Below the pieces are notes generated by a model. The model saw only the letters and a list, made by a program, of their open reading frames with translations. It was not told where the DNA came from and did no database searches. Of a stretch of 64,000 bases of DNA, positions 47,530-59,371 are shown in pieces. The translations under genes were made by a program, and so were the position numbers. The stretch is taken from the NCBI GenBank assembly GCA_020744425.1, contig JAGMUV010000015.1:1178001-1242000 (forward strand), given 5' to 3'. The stretch's first letter is position 1. Every line of letters begins with the position of its first letter. This DNA is from Dactylonectria macrodidyma. Lineage: Eukaryota; Ascomycota; Sordariomycetes; Hypocreales; Nectriaceae.

Positions 47530-50276
47530 TCAGTTCCCGAGGAACGAAAAACTGTCCAAGGATGAACCGTTGAACCCGAAGAGCGGATCTTCAAGTGAAG
47601 CGGCGTCGTTGTTTGGCGGCCACCATCCTTGCTGCCACTCATAACCGCTATTATATGCCGTCTCAACTGGATGCATGCCACTTGGATTCATGCCATAGTC
47701 TGGAGCAGCTTGGGGTTCCACCGGGAAGCCTGGGCCTCTCACAATGGGCTGCAGACTCACATTTGCTTGTTGAGCGATCCGCGGTTGCCGAGGCACGTTT
47801 TGGGTCTCGTCTGCATCGTTCCCACTTCCATCGTTCTGCTGCAGGAAGCTCTGGATGATGCCATCAATGTCCATCCAGTCCGATCCAGGCGAATATCCAG
47901 TCCCGCTGAAATTTGACTGTCCTGTGGTTGTGGTTTTACGGACGTCAGGTATCACAGTTAGACTATCGTGCTGGGCTTGGGAGGTCGATTGGCGAGTGAC
48001 GGCCCCTTCTCTAGATGTCGCAGGTTGAGCATCTTTCTCGCGCACCATGCCTGGCTGGTCCATATCCAGCGCATGGCTTGGTATCTCACCAACAGTAACT
48101 CCATGCTTCTCCATCAGCCGCTGTATAATCATGCTCGCTTTCTGCACCGCGGAGTTGGTTTCCTTGTTCTCTTGAAACACCGCAAGGCAAGTCATCAGGT
48201 TGGCGTGGGCCATCGAGTCTCGTCCGCGTTTGCCGGCGATCCTAGAGTGAATCGTGGCCGCCACATATGTCGCATAAGAGATGAGATAGGGCGCACGTCG
48301 GGTCGAGAAGGCTCGGTGGTAGGCTCGGAGGAGGCTGCTGATGCTCGACGCGGCAGAGGCGCATTTCATGAGGGAGTCGACGGATATAGAACGCGATGTA
48401 TTGTACAGATGACCATCGGCAACGAATGGGCGGTGGAGCAAGATGACGAGGACATGGTGAATCGCGCTGGCTACCGAGTAAGTACGGAAACTATCCACAT
48501 GGGAGCATAAAACCGTAAGCTTACTGCAAACTAAAGACATGAGGCGGAGGGAACGCGGCATTTTGGGACTTGGCTGGGTCGAACTGTAGATGAACCGGCA
48601 GAGAGCCGTGCCACTTGTCCAGCTTCAGCTGCAATCTATCCAGCATGCTACCAAGGTCGGCTGGGCTCTGGTCGAAGCTCCGTTCGGTATAGATACAGCT
48701 GAGGATATCGCTCATCGTGATGGAGAGCTTGCATAGAGAGGTAAAGGTCGACGTGCTGTACGCGGGAGAGCCTGGATGGTCAGGAGCTGACGTTGAGTAG
48801 GCGAAAGGTCGCCAGTGTTCGAGTTCTTCGTACGTGTCGAGGAACTTTATCGGTACAAGAGCGTCTGTGTCTTTTAAGCTGACGGGGCGGCCTTGATAGA
48901 GGCTCTGAATCTTGTCGACAACTTTGCAGTCTGCTGTTTTAGCAGTGGCACGAGAAGATAGAAGTGGAAAATAGAAACGCACCAAAGGCTCCCCAGAAGA
49001 CTCTACGACGAATCTCGATATCTTCATCCGAGAAGGGATGTTTGTTGGTGACATCAACATGCATCCCCAAGTCACTGAGCATACGGAAAGCCAATCCAGA
49101 GTACAACCAAGCTGCGCTGCGCTCATCACCCAGTGCAAAAAGCGAGTTGGTCATCTGAAGCAGCGCCTGCATCGTGGTCACATCGCTCCGATCCAGTGAA
49201 CCACCCAGAAGCTCCCGCACGCGCTCGCGGTATCGCCAGCCGGCAGTGCGGACGTCGTTGGGATCTTTGCGGACTTCAAGCCGAGGACTGAACTTGGCCG
49301 AGCCGAAGTAGATGGCGTTGAGGAGCAGCTTGGAGAAGTAAGGCCCTCCGCAGGCCATGTCGCGCATAAAGGCCGGGCGATACGTGATGAGGAACGAGTG
49401 ATGCTGACGGTTCCAGTGTAGCGAGAGCAGATGCATGCCCAGGTCGGGATCGACGCCGTCAAAGTCGAGTTTGCCCTGGCGGAAGTTGAGTTCTTCCATC
49501 TGGCCTACATGAGCGTATAAGCTGCGAGTATCTTGTAGATCTACAGTAAATAACAAAAGACTCACGCTGTTTCGCGGCTTCTGCAACTAAGCCTCGCTCA
49601 ACCCATTCGTCCGGCATTCGAGGGTGTTGTTCTGCCCCAGATGGTCGATCTTGGACGTTGTCTTCAAACAGCGCACTGGTACGGCCGTGATAACTCGATT
49701 CACCTGTAGCTGATACTAGAATGCGGGCTACACTTGCTTCTGTTGGTCGACCGGCCATGGCAGATGATGAAGCCCATGGCTCGCCTCTGCCTGTGTCATC
49801 GCCCTCAGCATCAGCATTAGCATCACCATGGTTTGGCACATATCCCTCCGTCCCAGGCGAGCTGGGCGTGTCGTCTAGCTGGGACTCAGACGGCAGCGAG
49901 CCTCCTGCTTGCACATGGCCACTTTCGCCGCGGCCGTGGTTGCTCGTCTTCTTGCCGCGCTTGAAACGATAGTGTCGCTCTCGCCCCGCCTCCTTGGCGA
50001 CGTCGTCGACGGGTTCGTACACGCAATCCCGGTCGTACGTTTTGCAATTGGCGCACACGGGTCGTTCGTTGTTGCACTTGATCTGGCCCAATGAATCATC
50101 TGTTTAGCAAGGGTCAAGGATTTCTGAACCAAGGATTGTCTTTGCCGCGGGAGTGGGACACCAGAGACACGCACCTTTCTCTTGCGGCAAAACGTACAGG
50201 CCGTCCCAGCGCGACGACGGGAACGCGTTGAAGCCGGCATACGGGAACTGCTCGAGTCGTCTTGATTAGTGTCCAT
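47530..50276 (-). CDS. Zn(II)2Cys6 transcription factor with Fungal_trans domain
   Basis: Predicted nuclear regulator, 828 aa from minus-strand exons 50175-50276, 49566-50082, 48983-49504, 48525-48933 and 47530-48466. The zinc cluster forms across intron 1: CTFCRKRK in exon 1 and IKCNNERPVCANCKTYDRDC in exon 2, giving CX2CX6CX6CX2CX6C. Then come a basic stretch (RFKRGKKTS), a low-complexity region, and the Fungal_trans middle region: HLLSLHWNRQHHSFLITYRP, LGMHVD, EIRRRVFWGAFADCKVVDKI (join) and SLYQGRPVSL, and PPHVFSLHAIHHVLVILLHR (join at 48525/48466). The C-terminus is Gln/Asn/Gly-rich, a possible activation region. It resembles XlnR/NirA-type domain order. It shares a 353-bp intergene with a divergent citrate-type carrier. 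Confidence 0.92.
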
Positions 50277-50629
50277 TTGTTTATCTGTCTTCCCACGGGT
50301 TGTTCAGACTTCCCGCTGAATCGTTATTGGGAGGAGTAAAAAGAACGGGAAGAAGTGCTGACGCAAGGATGATGGATGTCCGCGGGAAGAGGAACATACG
50401 ACTCCACAGAAGACACTAACGAGCCAGCGCCTCCATATTCCATTTTCGGTTACGGGCTTCTTGGCCTCCATTCCCGTTTGCTTTCCGTTTCTCCAATTCT
50501 AGCATCCCACTTCAACCCCAACTCGAACCCTCGTCTCTGCATCTCGGCTAGACTTGTATGAGCAAAGCAGCACAACCCGACTTTGAGCAATTCTGTTTGT
50601 GCATTATCCTCTCTGTAAAAGCTTTCGCC
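50277..50629. promoter_or_regulatory. divergent promoter of Zn2Cys6 regulator and citrate-type carrier
   Basis: 353 bp lie between the two start codons, so both promoters must share it, unless the carrier starts at the in-frame ATG at 50558. It holds purine-rich words on the plus strand (GGAGGAGTAAAAAGAACGGG near 50330). No single operator can be named. Confidence 0.5.
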
Positions 50630-51756
50630 ATGTCGACCATTGCCCAACATCAGTCATCACTGTCGGCATCCGTACCGACGCTGAAGCAGCAGTCTTTGCC
50701 AGCAGAAAAGTTGCAGAAGCAGAAGCAGACCATCACACCTGCCATCTCTCTCGCCGCGGGTGCCGTTGCTGGCGCCGTTGAAGCCACGATAACGGTACGT
50801 TTTCTGGAGCATTTGTCTCTCAACAACTGACAAGTCTGACTGCGATTCAGTATCCCTTTGAATTCGCAAAGACTCGCTCGCAGCTGAGCCGCAGTACCAA
50901 TGCTAGCGCAACCGTTTCCAAGAACCCGTTTTCCGTCATCTCGTACACAGCGCGACACGATGGTTTTCGAGCAATTTACACGGGGTGCTCAACACTGATT
51001 CTGGTAACAACTCCAGATCCCCTGGTGCCTTTGGACATATCTAATGCCACTCTAGGGCACTGCATGCAAAGCCGGCGTCCGATTCTTGTCTTTTGATGCC
51101 ATTAAGACTCAGCTCGTTGATTCCAATGGCAGACTTTCTCCAGCTCGTGGCATTCTTGCCGGCATGATCGCCGGAGCTGTTGAGAGTATCACCGTTGTCA
51201 CTCCCACAGAGCGCATCAAGACAGCTCTGTAAGTTCACCATCACATATGTCTCATTAGCCGCGCGCTGACCTTGTTTGAAGCATCGACGACGCCAGATCC
51301 TCTTCTAGGCGCTACAATGGTGGCCTTCAAGCCTTACGTACCATTTTCACCGAACATGGAGTCGCGGGCATATACCGGGGCCTCATATCGACCACGCTCA
51401 AGCAATCAGCCACGTCTGCTGTGCGCATGGGCTCGTACAACATCCTCAAGGAGACCATTTCCTCACGCACCAGCGAGAAAGTCAGCAAACACCCAGTCAC
51501 CACCTTCGGCATGGGTGCCGCAGCCGGCATCATTACAGTCTATGCCACTCAGCCCTTCGACACCATCAAGACTCGGGCTCAGGGTGCTCAAGGTGCCACG
51601 ACAGCGCAGGCGTTTCGTGATATTTGGAGAGACGGAGGTGCTCAGATGTTTTGGAGTGGAAGCTCGATGCGACTAGGTAGACTGATTTTGAGTGGCGGCA
51701 TTGTTTTTACCGTGTACGAAAATGTTGCTTCGCTATTGATGGGGTTAAAGAGATAG
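50630..51756 (+). CDS. mitochondrial carrier, tricarboxylate/citrate (CTP) type
   Basis: Predicted inner-membrane exchanger of citrate/isocitrate or a related acid, 321 aa. Exons are 50630-50794, 50851-51003, 51056-51228 and 51282-51756. Three carrier repeats are present. Signature 1 is YPFEFAKTRSQL (formed across intron 1), signature 2 is VTPTERIKTALIDDARS (formed across intron 3), and signature 3 is TQPFDTIKTRAQG. Also seen are SLAAGAVAGAVEATIT, GIYRGLISTTLKQSATSAVR and GMGAAAGIITVYATQP. The TERIKT-IDD block is that of yeast Ctp1 relatives. Intron 3 uses an AAG acceptor. The start at 50630 has a better context than the in-frame ATG at 50558. It is divergent with a Zn2Cys6 regulator. Confidence 0.93.
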
Positions 51757-52419
51757 ATTTTGTTTAGAGTAGGCACTTTCGCAACAGATAAATGTTTTAG
51801 CTAGATGATAAAGATGTTAATTTCTACCAAATTACTCAAGAAAAGTAAAATCGTTGTTCGTCTCTACGCTTGCTAGAGTCTTTCGCTACACTGTGTCTTT
51901 AGCCAATGCCTGAGTGTACAGCATCAGCCATTGTCACCAAGCTCAACCCGATGCTAGATCTGCCAAACATCCTTCCTACCGAACTTACGATCTGATCAAC
52001 CCGTCTCGTTTTGCATTCGCCCGGGAGTCCCCAACAAAGTGAGGGGAAGGCGAATGCCGAGAAGCCTTCAACGTTCCCGCGGGAACCACGACCCCATGAG
52101 TCTGGGGCCCCGCAGCACCACCCCATGGTTCCCCGCGCCTTGGCAGAAAACAAAGTCGTGGAGTTGGCGAGTCAAACTTGTAGAGAAAGTTCAGACCATG
52201 TCATGTGGCAAGCTAAGCGTTGGCTCCCGTCTCCGAATTCTTCCAGCGTCGGAACTCATGGAGCCTTGGTTTGTATTTAAACTCTTCCATCCTCCATGCC
52301 ATTCAACTATCTCCAACTCCTCTCCAGGCCCTCGCAAGCATCCTAGTTTGACTTCATCCAGGCCTCTGAGTCTTCAAAGAGTCAAAAGGTTTCCCCTAAT
52401 CAAGGCTTTCACCGCCACC
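51757..52419. other. intergenic, 0.66 kb
   Basis: 3' flank of the carrier and promoter of the next permease, whose ATG has a strong context (CCGCCACCATGTCC). An upstream ORF frame (52039-52677) overlaps the permease start in another frame and is not protein-like. Confidence 0.45.
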
Positions 52420-54159
52420 ATGTCCGCCCAAGACGCGCGCACCAACGCCGGCTCTGACCGCGGCTCGGTGACCAGAGAGAAGCTCGAAGACGCACAATTC
52501 GTCGAGGTTGTGCGCTCTGGAGAACATGATTCTGTTTCTCCCTTGGACATCCAGGCTCGATTTGATCTCTTGCGCCATCTCGGCCCCGAGCGCATGGCGG
52601 AGTTGAACAAGAGCGTTCTGAGGAAAGTTGATTGGCACATGATGCCTTGCGTTACGCTGATGTTTCTGATGAAGTAAGTAACTATTAGCGAGGATTGATG
52701 TGAAGAAGCTAACCTTGGGCAGCTATCTCGATCGCATCAACGTTTCCAACGCCCGACTCGCGGGCCTCCAGGAGGACCTCCACATGTCCGACACAGTGTG
52801 GAATGCTGGTATTTCCACCTTTTATGTTGGCTACCTTATCGGCCAGCTTCCAGGAAATCTTCTCATGGCCAAGACAAATCCCCGTTGGTTCCTCCCAACA
52901 TGTATGCTCATGTGGAGCGCTGGTACCATCTGCATGCCCGCCATGACGAAGTGAGTCTCTTCACAGCATTTTCCACACAGTATCAGTTTCTAACTCTTTG
53001 CAGTGGCGTGGGCTTTTGTATTGCTCGGTTCTTTATCGGTCTGACTGAAGCCCCTTTCTTCCCTGCTCTCACCCTCAGTAAGTTGATGCTCACATACGCT
53101 CACTCTACCAATACCCTAGCTCACCACCAAATCAGTGACATCTTCGTGGTACACAAAGGAAGAAAGCCCATTTCGCATGGCCATCTGGCACGCTGGAAAC
53201 ACCATCTCCAATATCATTTCCGGTTTCCTGGCCGCTGGCATTCTTGAGAACATGGACGGTATCGCTGGCCTGCACGCCTGGCAATGGTTCTTCCTCATCG
53301 AAGGCATCGCGTCAATCGTCGTCGCGCTCGCCTCCTATATCTTCCTTCCCTCGTGGCCCAATGACACTGCTTTCCTAACTGAAGAGGAGCGAGAGATGGC
53401 ACAATACCGTGTTCTTGTCTCCAATGGTGGACGTGATGAGGGCATTGGTGGAACGTGGGATGGCGTCAAGGATGCTGTCAGAGATCCCTTTACTTGGTTC
53501 TTCTGTCTCATGCATTTTGCTCTCATCACTGCGCAGAGCTTCAAGGACTTTCTGCCTTCGGTGAGTTTACATCTACTAAAAAACCGCGAAACAACAGCTG
53601 ACAGTGCAAGATTATGAATACTTTCGGCTTCAACAAGATGACCACATATCTCATTCAAGCACCACCCTACGCAATTGCCTACATTGCTGCCTGTCTTATT
53701 GCGTGGTCATGTGGTCATTTCCAGGAATCAACTTGGCACGTTGTCATCCCCATCATCTTCTCTGCCGCCGGCTGTGGTATCCTTATCGGCACCATTAACG
53801 TCGCGGCACGGTATATTGGCATCATCCTTCTTGTCTCCGGTACCTACAGCGGCCTCAACTTGCAACTATCCTGGGAAACAACTGTTGTTCCTGCGCCGCG
53901 AGCAAAGAAGGCTGCTCTCATCGCTATCGCCAATTGTATCAGCCAAGTGAGCCACTGGTTCAGCCCATACTTTTACCCGACTAGCCAGGAACCCTTTTAC
54001 CGTATGGCCGGTGGACTGCTGCTACTGGGTTGCGCATTGACTATTCTGTCGGCGTTTTTGGTCAATTGGAGGGCCAAGCGGCTGAACAAGGCCCTTGATG
54101 CGGCCCAAGGGTGGTCTCCTAATTCAGGTGCTGAAAGGGGATGGAGGTATAAGCACTGA
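52420..54159 (+). CDS. MFS permease, DAL5/TNA1 (anion:cation symporter) family
   Basis: Second DAL5-type carrier, 509 aa. Exons are 52420-52673, 52723-52950, 53004-53077, 53136-53560 and 53611-54159. After an about 70-aa hydrophilic N-terminus, LNYLDRINVSNARLAGLQED (across intron 1) is the family mark; then comes WNAGISTFYVGYLIGQLPGN, then RFFIGLTEAPFFPALTLMTS (across intron 3), YTKEESPFRMAIWHAGNT and SFKDFLPSIMNTFGFNKMTT (across intron 4). The last join uses the AAG at 53608-53610; a CAG six bases earlier (in CTGACAG) would add two residues. The substrate may be a vitamin-like acid (nicotinate, pantothenate) or ureido compound; it cannot be fixed. Followed by a convergent O-methyltransferase gene. 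Confidence 0.94.
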
Positions 54160-54327
54160 GCTAGAAGCTGCTCTGTTCTCGGTCATATGTCGAATGCAAC
54201 GTGTACCGATGTCGTATGCATTTGCAGCAACGATTTTGCTCGACATTTATTCTTAGTCAAAGTCTAGCAACAGAGAAACTGCAACGCAAATTGCAATCCG
54301 CTTCAAATTTCTGTACTTTCGCCTATA

Positions 54328-55656
54328 TCACGAGTCCTCGGCAGTTGGCAATTTCTTCAACTTAGCCTCAAGCATCACTGTACGTCCATATGCAGAGGGA
54401 TAGATCTTCATAAGCTCCAGGCCAGCGGCTTCAAAAATCTCGATGAAATCAGCCTTCTTCTTCTCCTGTCCGGTCATACATAAAAGAGCGAAGTCAAGCC
54501 AGTAGAGGTCCATGTTGTCGTGGGCATCAACCATATCTGGGATCAGCATATCACAGATAAGTAGTCGCGAGTCAGGGCCCATGGCTGTTGCAGTGTTCTT
54601 AACGAACTCGGTGCAGACTGGGCTGTAGAAGTCGTGTAGGAAGCGGCGCATGAAATAAATATGAGCGTCTGCGAAGAGCACGGCCGACAATTAGCTGAGG
54701 CTCGTGACAACAAGAGGGGGAATCGCCATATCAGTCGGAAACGGGGGAAGCATTTTAGATCAGCACGTACTCTTGACAGGTTGCGGCGTAAAGGCGTCAT
54801 AGGTCATAAGCTCGATGCCTGGATAGTCTTCCGCCTTCATGTTATCTATGACGCCTGGCAAGTCCTGCAGGATAAACTTGGCTTCGAAAGCATCGCCGAT
54901 ATCGTTCCGAATAGCGAAACAAGATTGGCCACGACCTGCTCCTATGTCGACAAGGAATGGGCGCTCCGGATTCTGCGCGACGGCCTCCTTCATAGATGCA
55001 AATGGGAACATTCCGACGACAGGCATTAGTTGGTCGACCATGAACATGTTGGTGTTCCAAACCTCGCGGCGTTCCGGGTCTGGGTCAATCTCTAGCAGTT
55101 CGTAATACGACTTTCCGAGGTGCTCTTTACCAACAGAGTACACGGCGGGGGACTTGACTAGGTCGAAGACATCCTCCGGCTGATGTGACTTGAGGTAATC
55201 CGGCAGGTGAATCCAGGCTCGGGTGAACTCCAGTGTGATCATGAAGAAAGAACCGAGGCCTTTTGGGCTAAGAGCGCGCGAGAGGTCGTTATGAGCATAC
55301 GTATCTGGGGCCGTCTCGGTAAAGACACCGTGGTTAACGGCAACACGATAGATACGGTGGATGACGGTGGTGGCAACATTGGTGATTCGGGCTAGTTCAT
55401 CGGCAGTGGTTGGACTACCGTCTTCGGGCATTGCATGGTACGCTCGAATGCCCAGGATGGTATGAAAGGCTCCTCCGAGACTGAGAAACTCAAACAACCG
55501 TGTCACAAGATGGATAGGCTCTTGCAAGGCGGTGCGGACTTTCTTGGTTTGCTTGATGACATTCTGGTGACTGATGGGGTTGTCCTCGTAAGATTCCAGA
55601 TCTGCTACAAGTTTCCGTGCCTCCTCCAGAGCCTTGCTAACTTTGGGGTGAACCAT
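54328..55656 (-). CDS. plant-type SAM-dependent O-methyltransferase
   Basis: Predicted O-methyltransferase of the Methyltransf_2 family (as in sterigmatocystin 8-O-methyltransferase), 408 aa. Minus-strand exons are 54771-55656 and 54328-54668, joined across a 102-nt intron. It has an N-terminal dimerisation/winged-helix part (LVTRLFEFLSLGGAFHTILG, then ADELARITN), SAM motif FLVDIGAGRGQSCFAI, motif II FILQDLPGVID, and the catalytic block YFMRRFLHDF with its His (formed after the intron), then DSRLLICDMLIP. It ends with GLELMKIYPSAYGRTVMLEA. Such fungal enzymes often methylate polyketide or phenolic hydroxyls, but no synthase lies in this window, so the substrate is open. Confidence 0.95.
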
Positions 55657-56772
55657 GGTGCATGAACGCCTTTCGGCCGTTTCTAGAGCTGGACGGGCGT
55701 GGAAGGCTTCGCAATTGCTTGACGGCAGATAGGTAGAAGTTGGGGTGACTAAGCGAATGAGTCGTATACGAAATGGCCAGAGTGCTGAGGTCAGTCAACA
55801 CGCATATGACCCGATGAGCTGAACAATCTTGTAACAGGTCGTTCACGCAATACACCTAGAAAAGGTCGACAAACAACTCCTCCCGATTCTTTGGGATATG
55901 GCCGCATGTATGTACCTGAGTACACGTCATACGAGCGGGGTTATCCAGCAAGGGCAGAACAATCAGTCGACGGACTCGACGGTGCAGGGTTCTATCATCA
56001 GGTGAGGATTGAAGCCCGCATTCGACCCACCTCTCGTTGATTCTCTAAGCAGTCAAACCCTCAGGGATAGTGAGCCGCCAAGGGTCCACTGGAGCCCACT
56101 AGAAGGAGGCAGCAGATAATGAGCGAAGACAATGACAGTCAGGTTGGGGGGAAAATAACTGAAATGTTGTGGCATGAAAGATATCTCCTGTCATTGACTA
56201 AGCATCCAAGTTGCTCAAGGTGCCAAAGTTAGGTGAACTTGGAAGACAAGAGGCAACATAGCAAGACTACCAGCGGGCCCTTACAAACCCCTCTAACGAA
56301 TTTAGTAAAATGCGGCATACCTAGCCGGGGCAGATCACCCATATCCATCATGGCCCGGTCATCCGGTCATCATCCCAACCAGCCGCAAAAAATGGCTCCA
56401 CAGACTTGCGTTGGCTGTGTTTTCACAACGGTGAAAGCGTTGTAGTGGAGCAACGCCAAGAGGATTTGGTTGGAAAGGAGCGTTTTTTGGTAAATGGGCT
56501 CAAGAAGCCGGGTTGCCGGGTTCTAATATTGGTGGAGTTTCCCGAATGAGAGTGAGACATCCGGCTTCTCGGCGGTTTGAGGGTCTTACCTGACCTCTGC
56601 CTGTCCCCTGCCCTTGCGTTGTTTCTGGTTCCATACCCCGTTCACAAACGTCAATCATTAACTCATTCACTCCCCAACAACACACAAACATGCATAGTCA
56701 TACTTAAGAATTCGTTTTATACTTCCAACTGTCGCTATCGATTGAAAACCATCTAACTCAGCGGCGGCCATC
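55657..56772. other. 1.1-kb divergent intergenic region
   Basis: Between the O-methyltransferase (minus) and a methyltransferase (plus). No protein-like ORF is seen; presumed promoters of both. Confidence 0.45.
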
Positions 56773-58736
56773 ATGTCTTCTCCCAGTACCCGCCAGGAAG
56801 AGGAGGTATTCATTCAACCGGACGCCGTGAGTAAACCCCCTTCAGCCCGTCGTATCTCTTCCGCTCCGGCGTCTACTGAGTATCATGCTTCAGCGCAATT
56901 TGAGCCTTGAAGATTTATACAGGTTTGTGCCAGAAACCGTTCAAGCTAACTCTTCGGCCTTTTTCAGGACCAACTAGGTGTCGAAGATGATGAGGTTGGT
57001 GAGCCCTTTCAAGTTTGTATTCATGAGCCTCAAGCAATACGGTCTACAACCTCTTCGGGTAGCCTGACAGTTTTGTCTGATTTTTGCCCGGCCCTTGGAA
57101 CGATGCGCCTCACCTATTTCGCCCACTTCCCATTTGCCGTGCAAACAGGTGGCTGGCAAGCCCAAGTGCTGTGCGCCAGCACACGGGCTACCACGTGGGA
57201 TTGCCCACCTACATTACTACACTAGTGGAGTAGAAACCGGCACCCCAGCTAGATTGACCCGCTAACCATTATCCTTACTCTTTCTTGAGTTAGGTCCACG
57301 ATGACCAGAGCGATAGGTCGTCCTTGACCTCCTTGACATCGTCTATCTTGGAGGGCAAGGTCGAAGGAGGTCGAACCTATGCGGTATACGGTAAAGAAGG
57401 TGAGAAAACGCATTACCCATTCGTCCCGATACCCCATTCTGCAACTCACCGCGTCTCGGATGATCAAGGAATCGTGGTTGAAATTTCTAGCTAGAGCTCA
57501 AGTCGTGAGGAGTAAATTTATCAACTTGAGCTAACGACACTCTTCACGTTTTTAGAATACGGATTGCCAATGGATGAAGCGGAGCTTGATCGTATCGATA
57601 TGTGTCACACCAAGTATTGTGCGCTCATTGGCAAGACACGCTACTTGGCACCCATTTCCAATCCTCAAATGATCTTGGACCTTGGTTGTGGGACAGGTTC
57701 GTCTTATCTTGCATCTTACTCCGATTTGAAACCGCATACTAAGCATATCAAACAACAGGAATTTGGTCTATCGAGATGGCTGAGGAGTTTCCCGGTGCCG
57801 AGGTATGGCAACATTTCCGAGCATGCGCTTAACGTCTGGTTGGTGACTGACCAGGATCTAGGTCATCGGTACCGACGTGGCCCCCACGCAACCCGAGTGG
57901 TAAGACTAAAGGCAGCATTCATTACCATATTTGCTAAACATGACGCAGGGTACCCCCCAATTGTCGATTTGAACTTGACGACATCGAGAGGGAATGGACC
58001 TGGAAGGAGAGTAGTATCGACTTTGTCTTTTCACGGGATCTTTTACTCGCTATTCGGGACTGGCCTGCCCTTATCAATCAAACGTATACGTGAGTTAAAG
58101 TACCTTCTCCAGCCTCATGCCTATTCTGGTTGTATCTTCTGGCTTTGAATGTTGCTAAAATCCTCTTTCTTATCAGCCACCTGAAGCCTGGAGGCTGGGT
58201 GGAGTTCCAAGCCATCGTTGGACTCCTCGGCTGTGACGACGACTCAATCCCTGAGGGCAGCTACTTGCGCAAGTTCTCCGGAATGATGGAACAGGCATCC
58301 TCGAAGTATGGCGCCAGCCTCACTGACCCGATGAAGTGGAAGGGTTGGTTTGAAGATCAGGGCTACCAAAATGTCACACAAAAGGTCTTCAAGCTCCCGT
58401 TCAATCCATGGCCCAAGGACCCACGGATGAAGATTTTGGGAGCTTGGGAGATGGAGAATCTCCTTAGCGGATTGGAAGCTATGGTCACAAGAATGTTTCA
58501 GAAAGGCCTCGGCTGGTCGGACGAGGAGGTGGTCGTATTCTTGGCGTTCCTCAGAAAGGAAGTGAAGAACCCACGGATGCACGGGTACTGGCCCTAGTGA
58601 GTTAACCCCCAAGCTTGACCCTTCATCTTCTGTTGTCTATTTCACTGGGGTAGCAACAGTTCTCGTTGATCTGAAACAGTACTAATGCGTTCTTATTAGC
58701 TACGTGGTGTACGCACAGAAGCCCGAGGAGACGTGA
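56773..58736 (+). CDS. LaeA-like SAM-dependent methyltransferase (paralogue 2, nine exons)
   Basis: 335 aa pieced from exons 56773-56826, 56968-56994, 57294-57399, 57556-57696, 57759-57802, 57862-57899, 57949-58089, 58177-58596 and 58700-58736. Every join keeps the frame and makes family sequence: MSSPSTRQEEEVFIQPDA, then VHDQSDRSSLTSLTSSILEG, the SAM motif MILDLGCGTGIWSIEMAEEF (exons 4/5), VIGTDVAPTQPEWVPPNCRF (exons 6/7), LLLAIRDWPALINQTYTHLK and PGGWVEFQ (exons 7/8), and YYVVYAQKPEE (exons 8/9). The eight introns contrast with the intronless paralogue at 20513-21493 and with the one-intron paralogue 0.6 kb downstream. Intron 2 (299 nt) is long for this genome, and the 27-nt exon 2 is the least sure part. 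Substrate is unknown. Confidence 0.88.
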
Positions 58737-59371
58737 AAGTGCTACATGGGTCATTTTCCAATTTTGAAGCTAGGTACTCATTTATTTATACACAAAACTC
58801 TACATGTGTTCAATTTTTCCTGTCTTCAAATAGCATTAGTATCCGCAATTCTTAGGTGACCCGTGCATATATAGGGACCACAATCTGTCAGAAAGCCGTC
58901 CCCCAGGATCTTTGAAAGCAGAGCTGAGTATTCATGCTCACTAAAGTAGCAAATATGACCTCTAAATTTGATCATTCGCCCGTTTTGAAACCTAAAATCC
59001 ATGATCCTCTGTGGTTATCACCCGTGTAACCTGCATGTGGCTGGTGGCTTTCAGTATGAATAATTCGCCAATTACTTCATATTCGTCTTCTGGATATATC
59101 GTGTGAGTCAGATATAAGAACTATTGAGATGTCCGACTGGACGAACAATTGCCATCGTTCATCAGTTGTTTGGATAAATCACCCCACAAATGTGACCTGT
59201 CGCTTGGCGTTGCATGAGGACACGAGTCCGACCTCGGTTACTCGTGAACAAGCATCAAAAATATGTTCATTAACGACAGGGGCATCAAATATGGCGCAGC
59301 CAACACTGACGTGCGAGACTGGACACGTTCTCCATTCCCTATTCCCCGCCCTTCATCTTCCATCATCCGCT
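58737..59371. other. intergenic, 0.6 kb
   Basis: Between tandem methyltransferase genes. The frame of the next gene is open back to an ATG at 59129, so part may be coding if an upstream start is used. No other gene is seen. Confidence 0.4.

Noticed and set aside
47968..48510. 180-aa plus-strand ORF
   Set aside because: Antisense to the last exon of the Zn2Cys6 regulator; Arg/Gly-rich with no motif.
48491..48524. A 34-nt intron in the third Zn2Cys6 regulator (acceptor TAG at 48491)
   Set aside because: Too short, and it yields extra residues; the CAG acceptor at 48467 gives a 58-nt intron and the family spacing before LLHRP.
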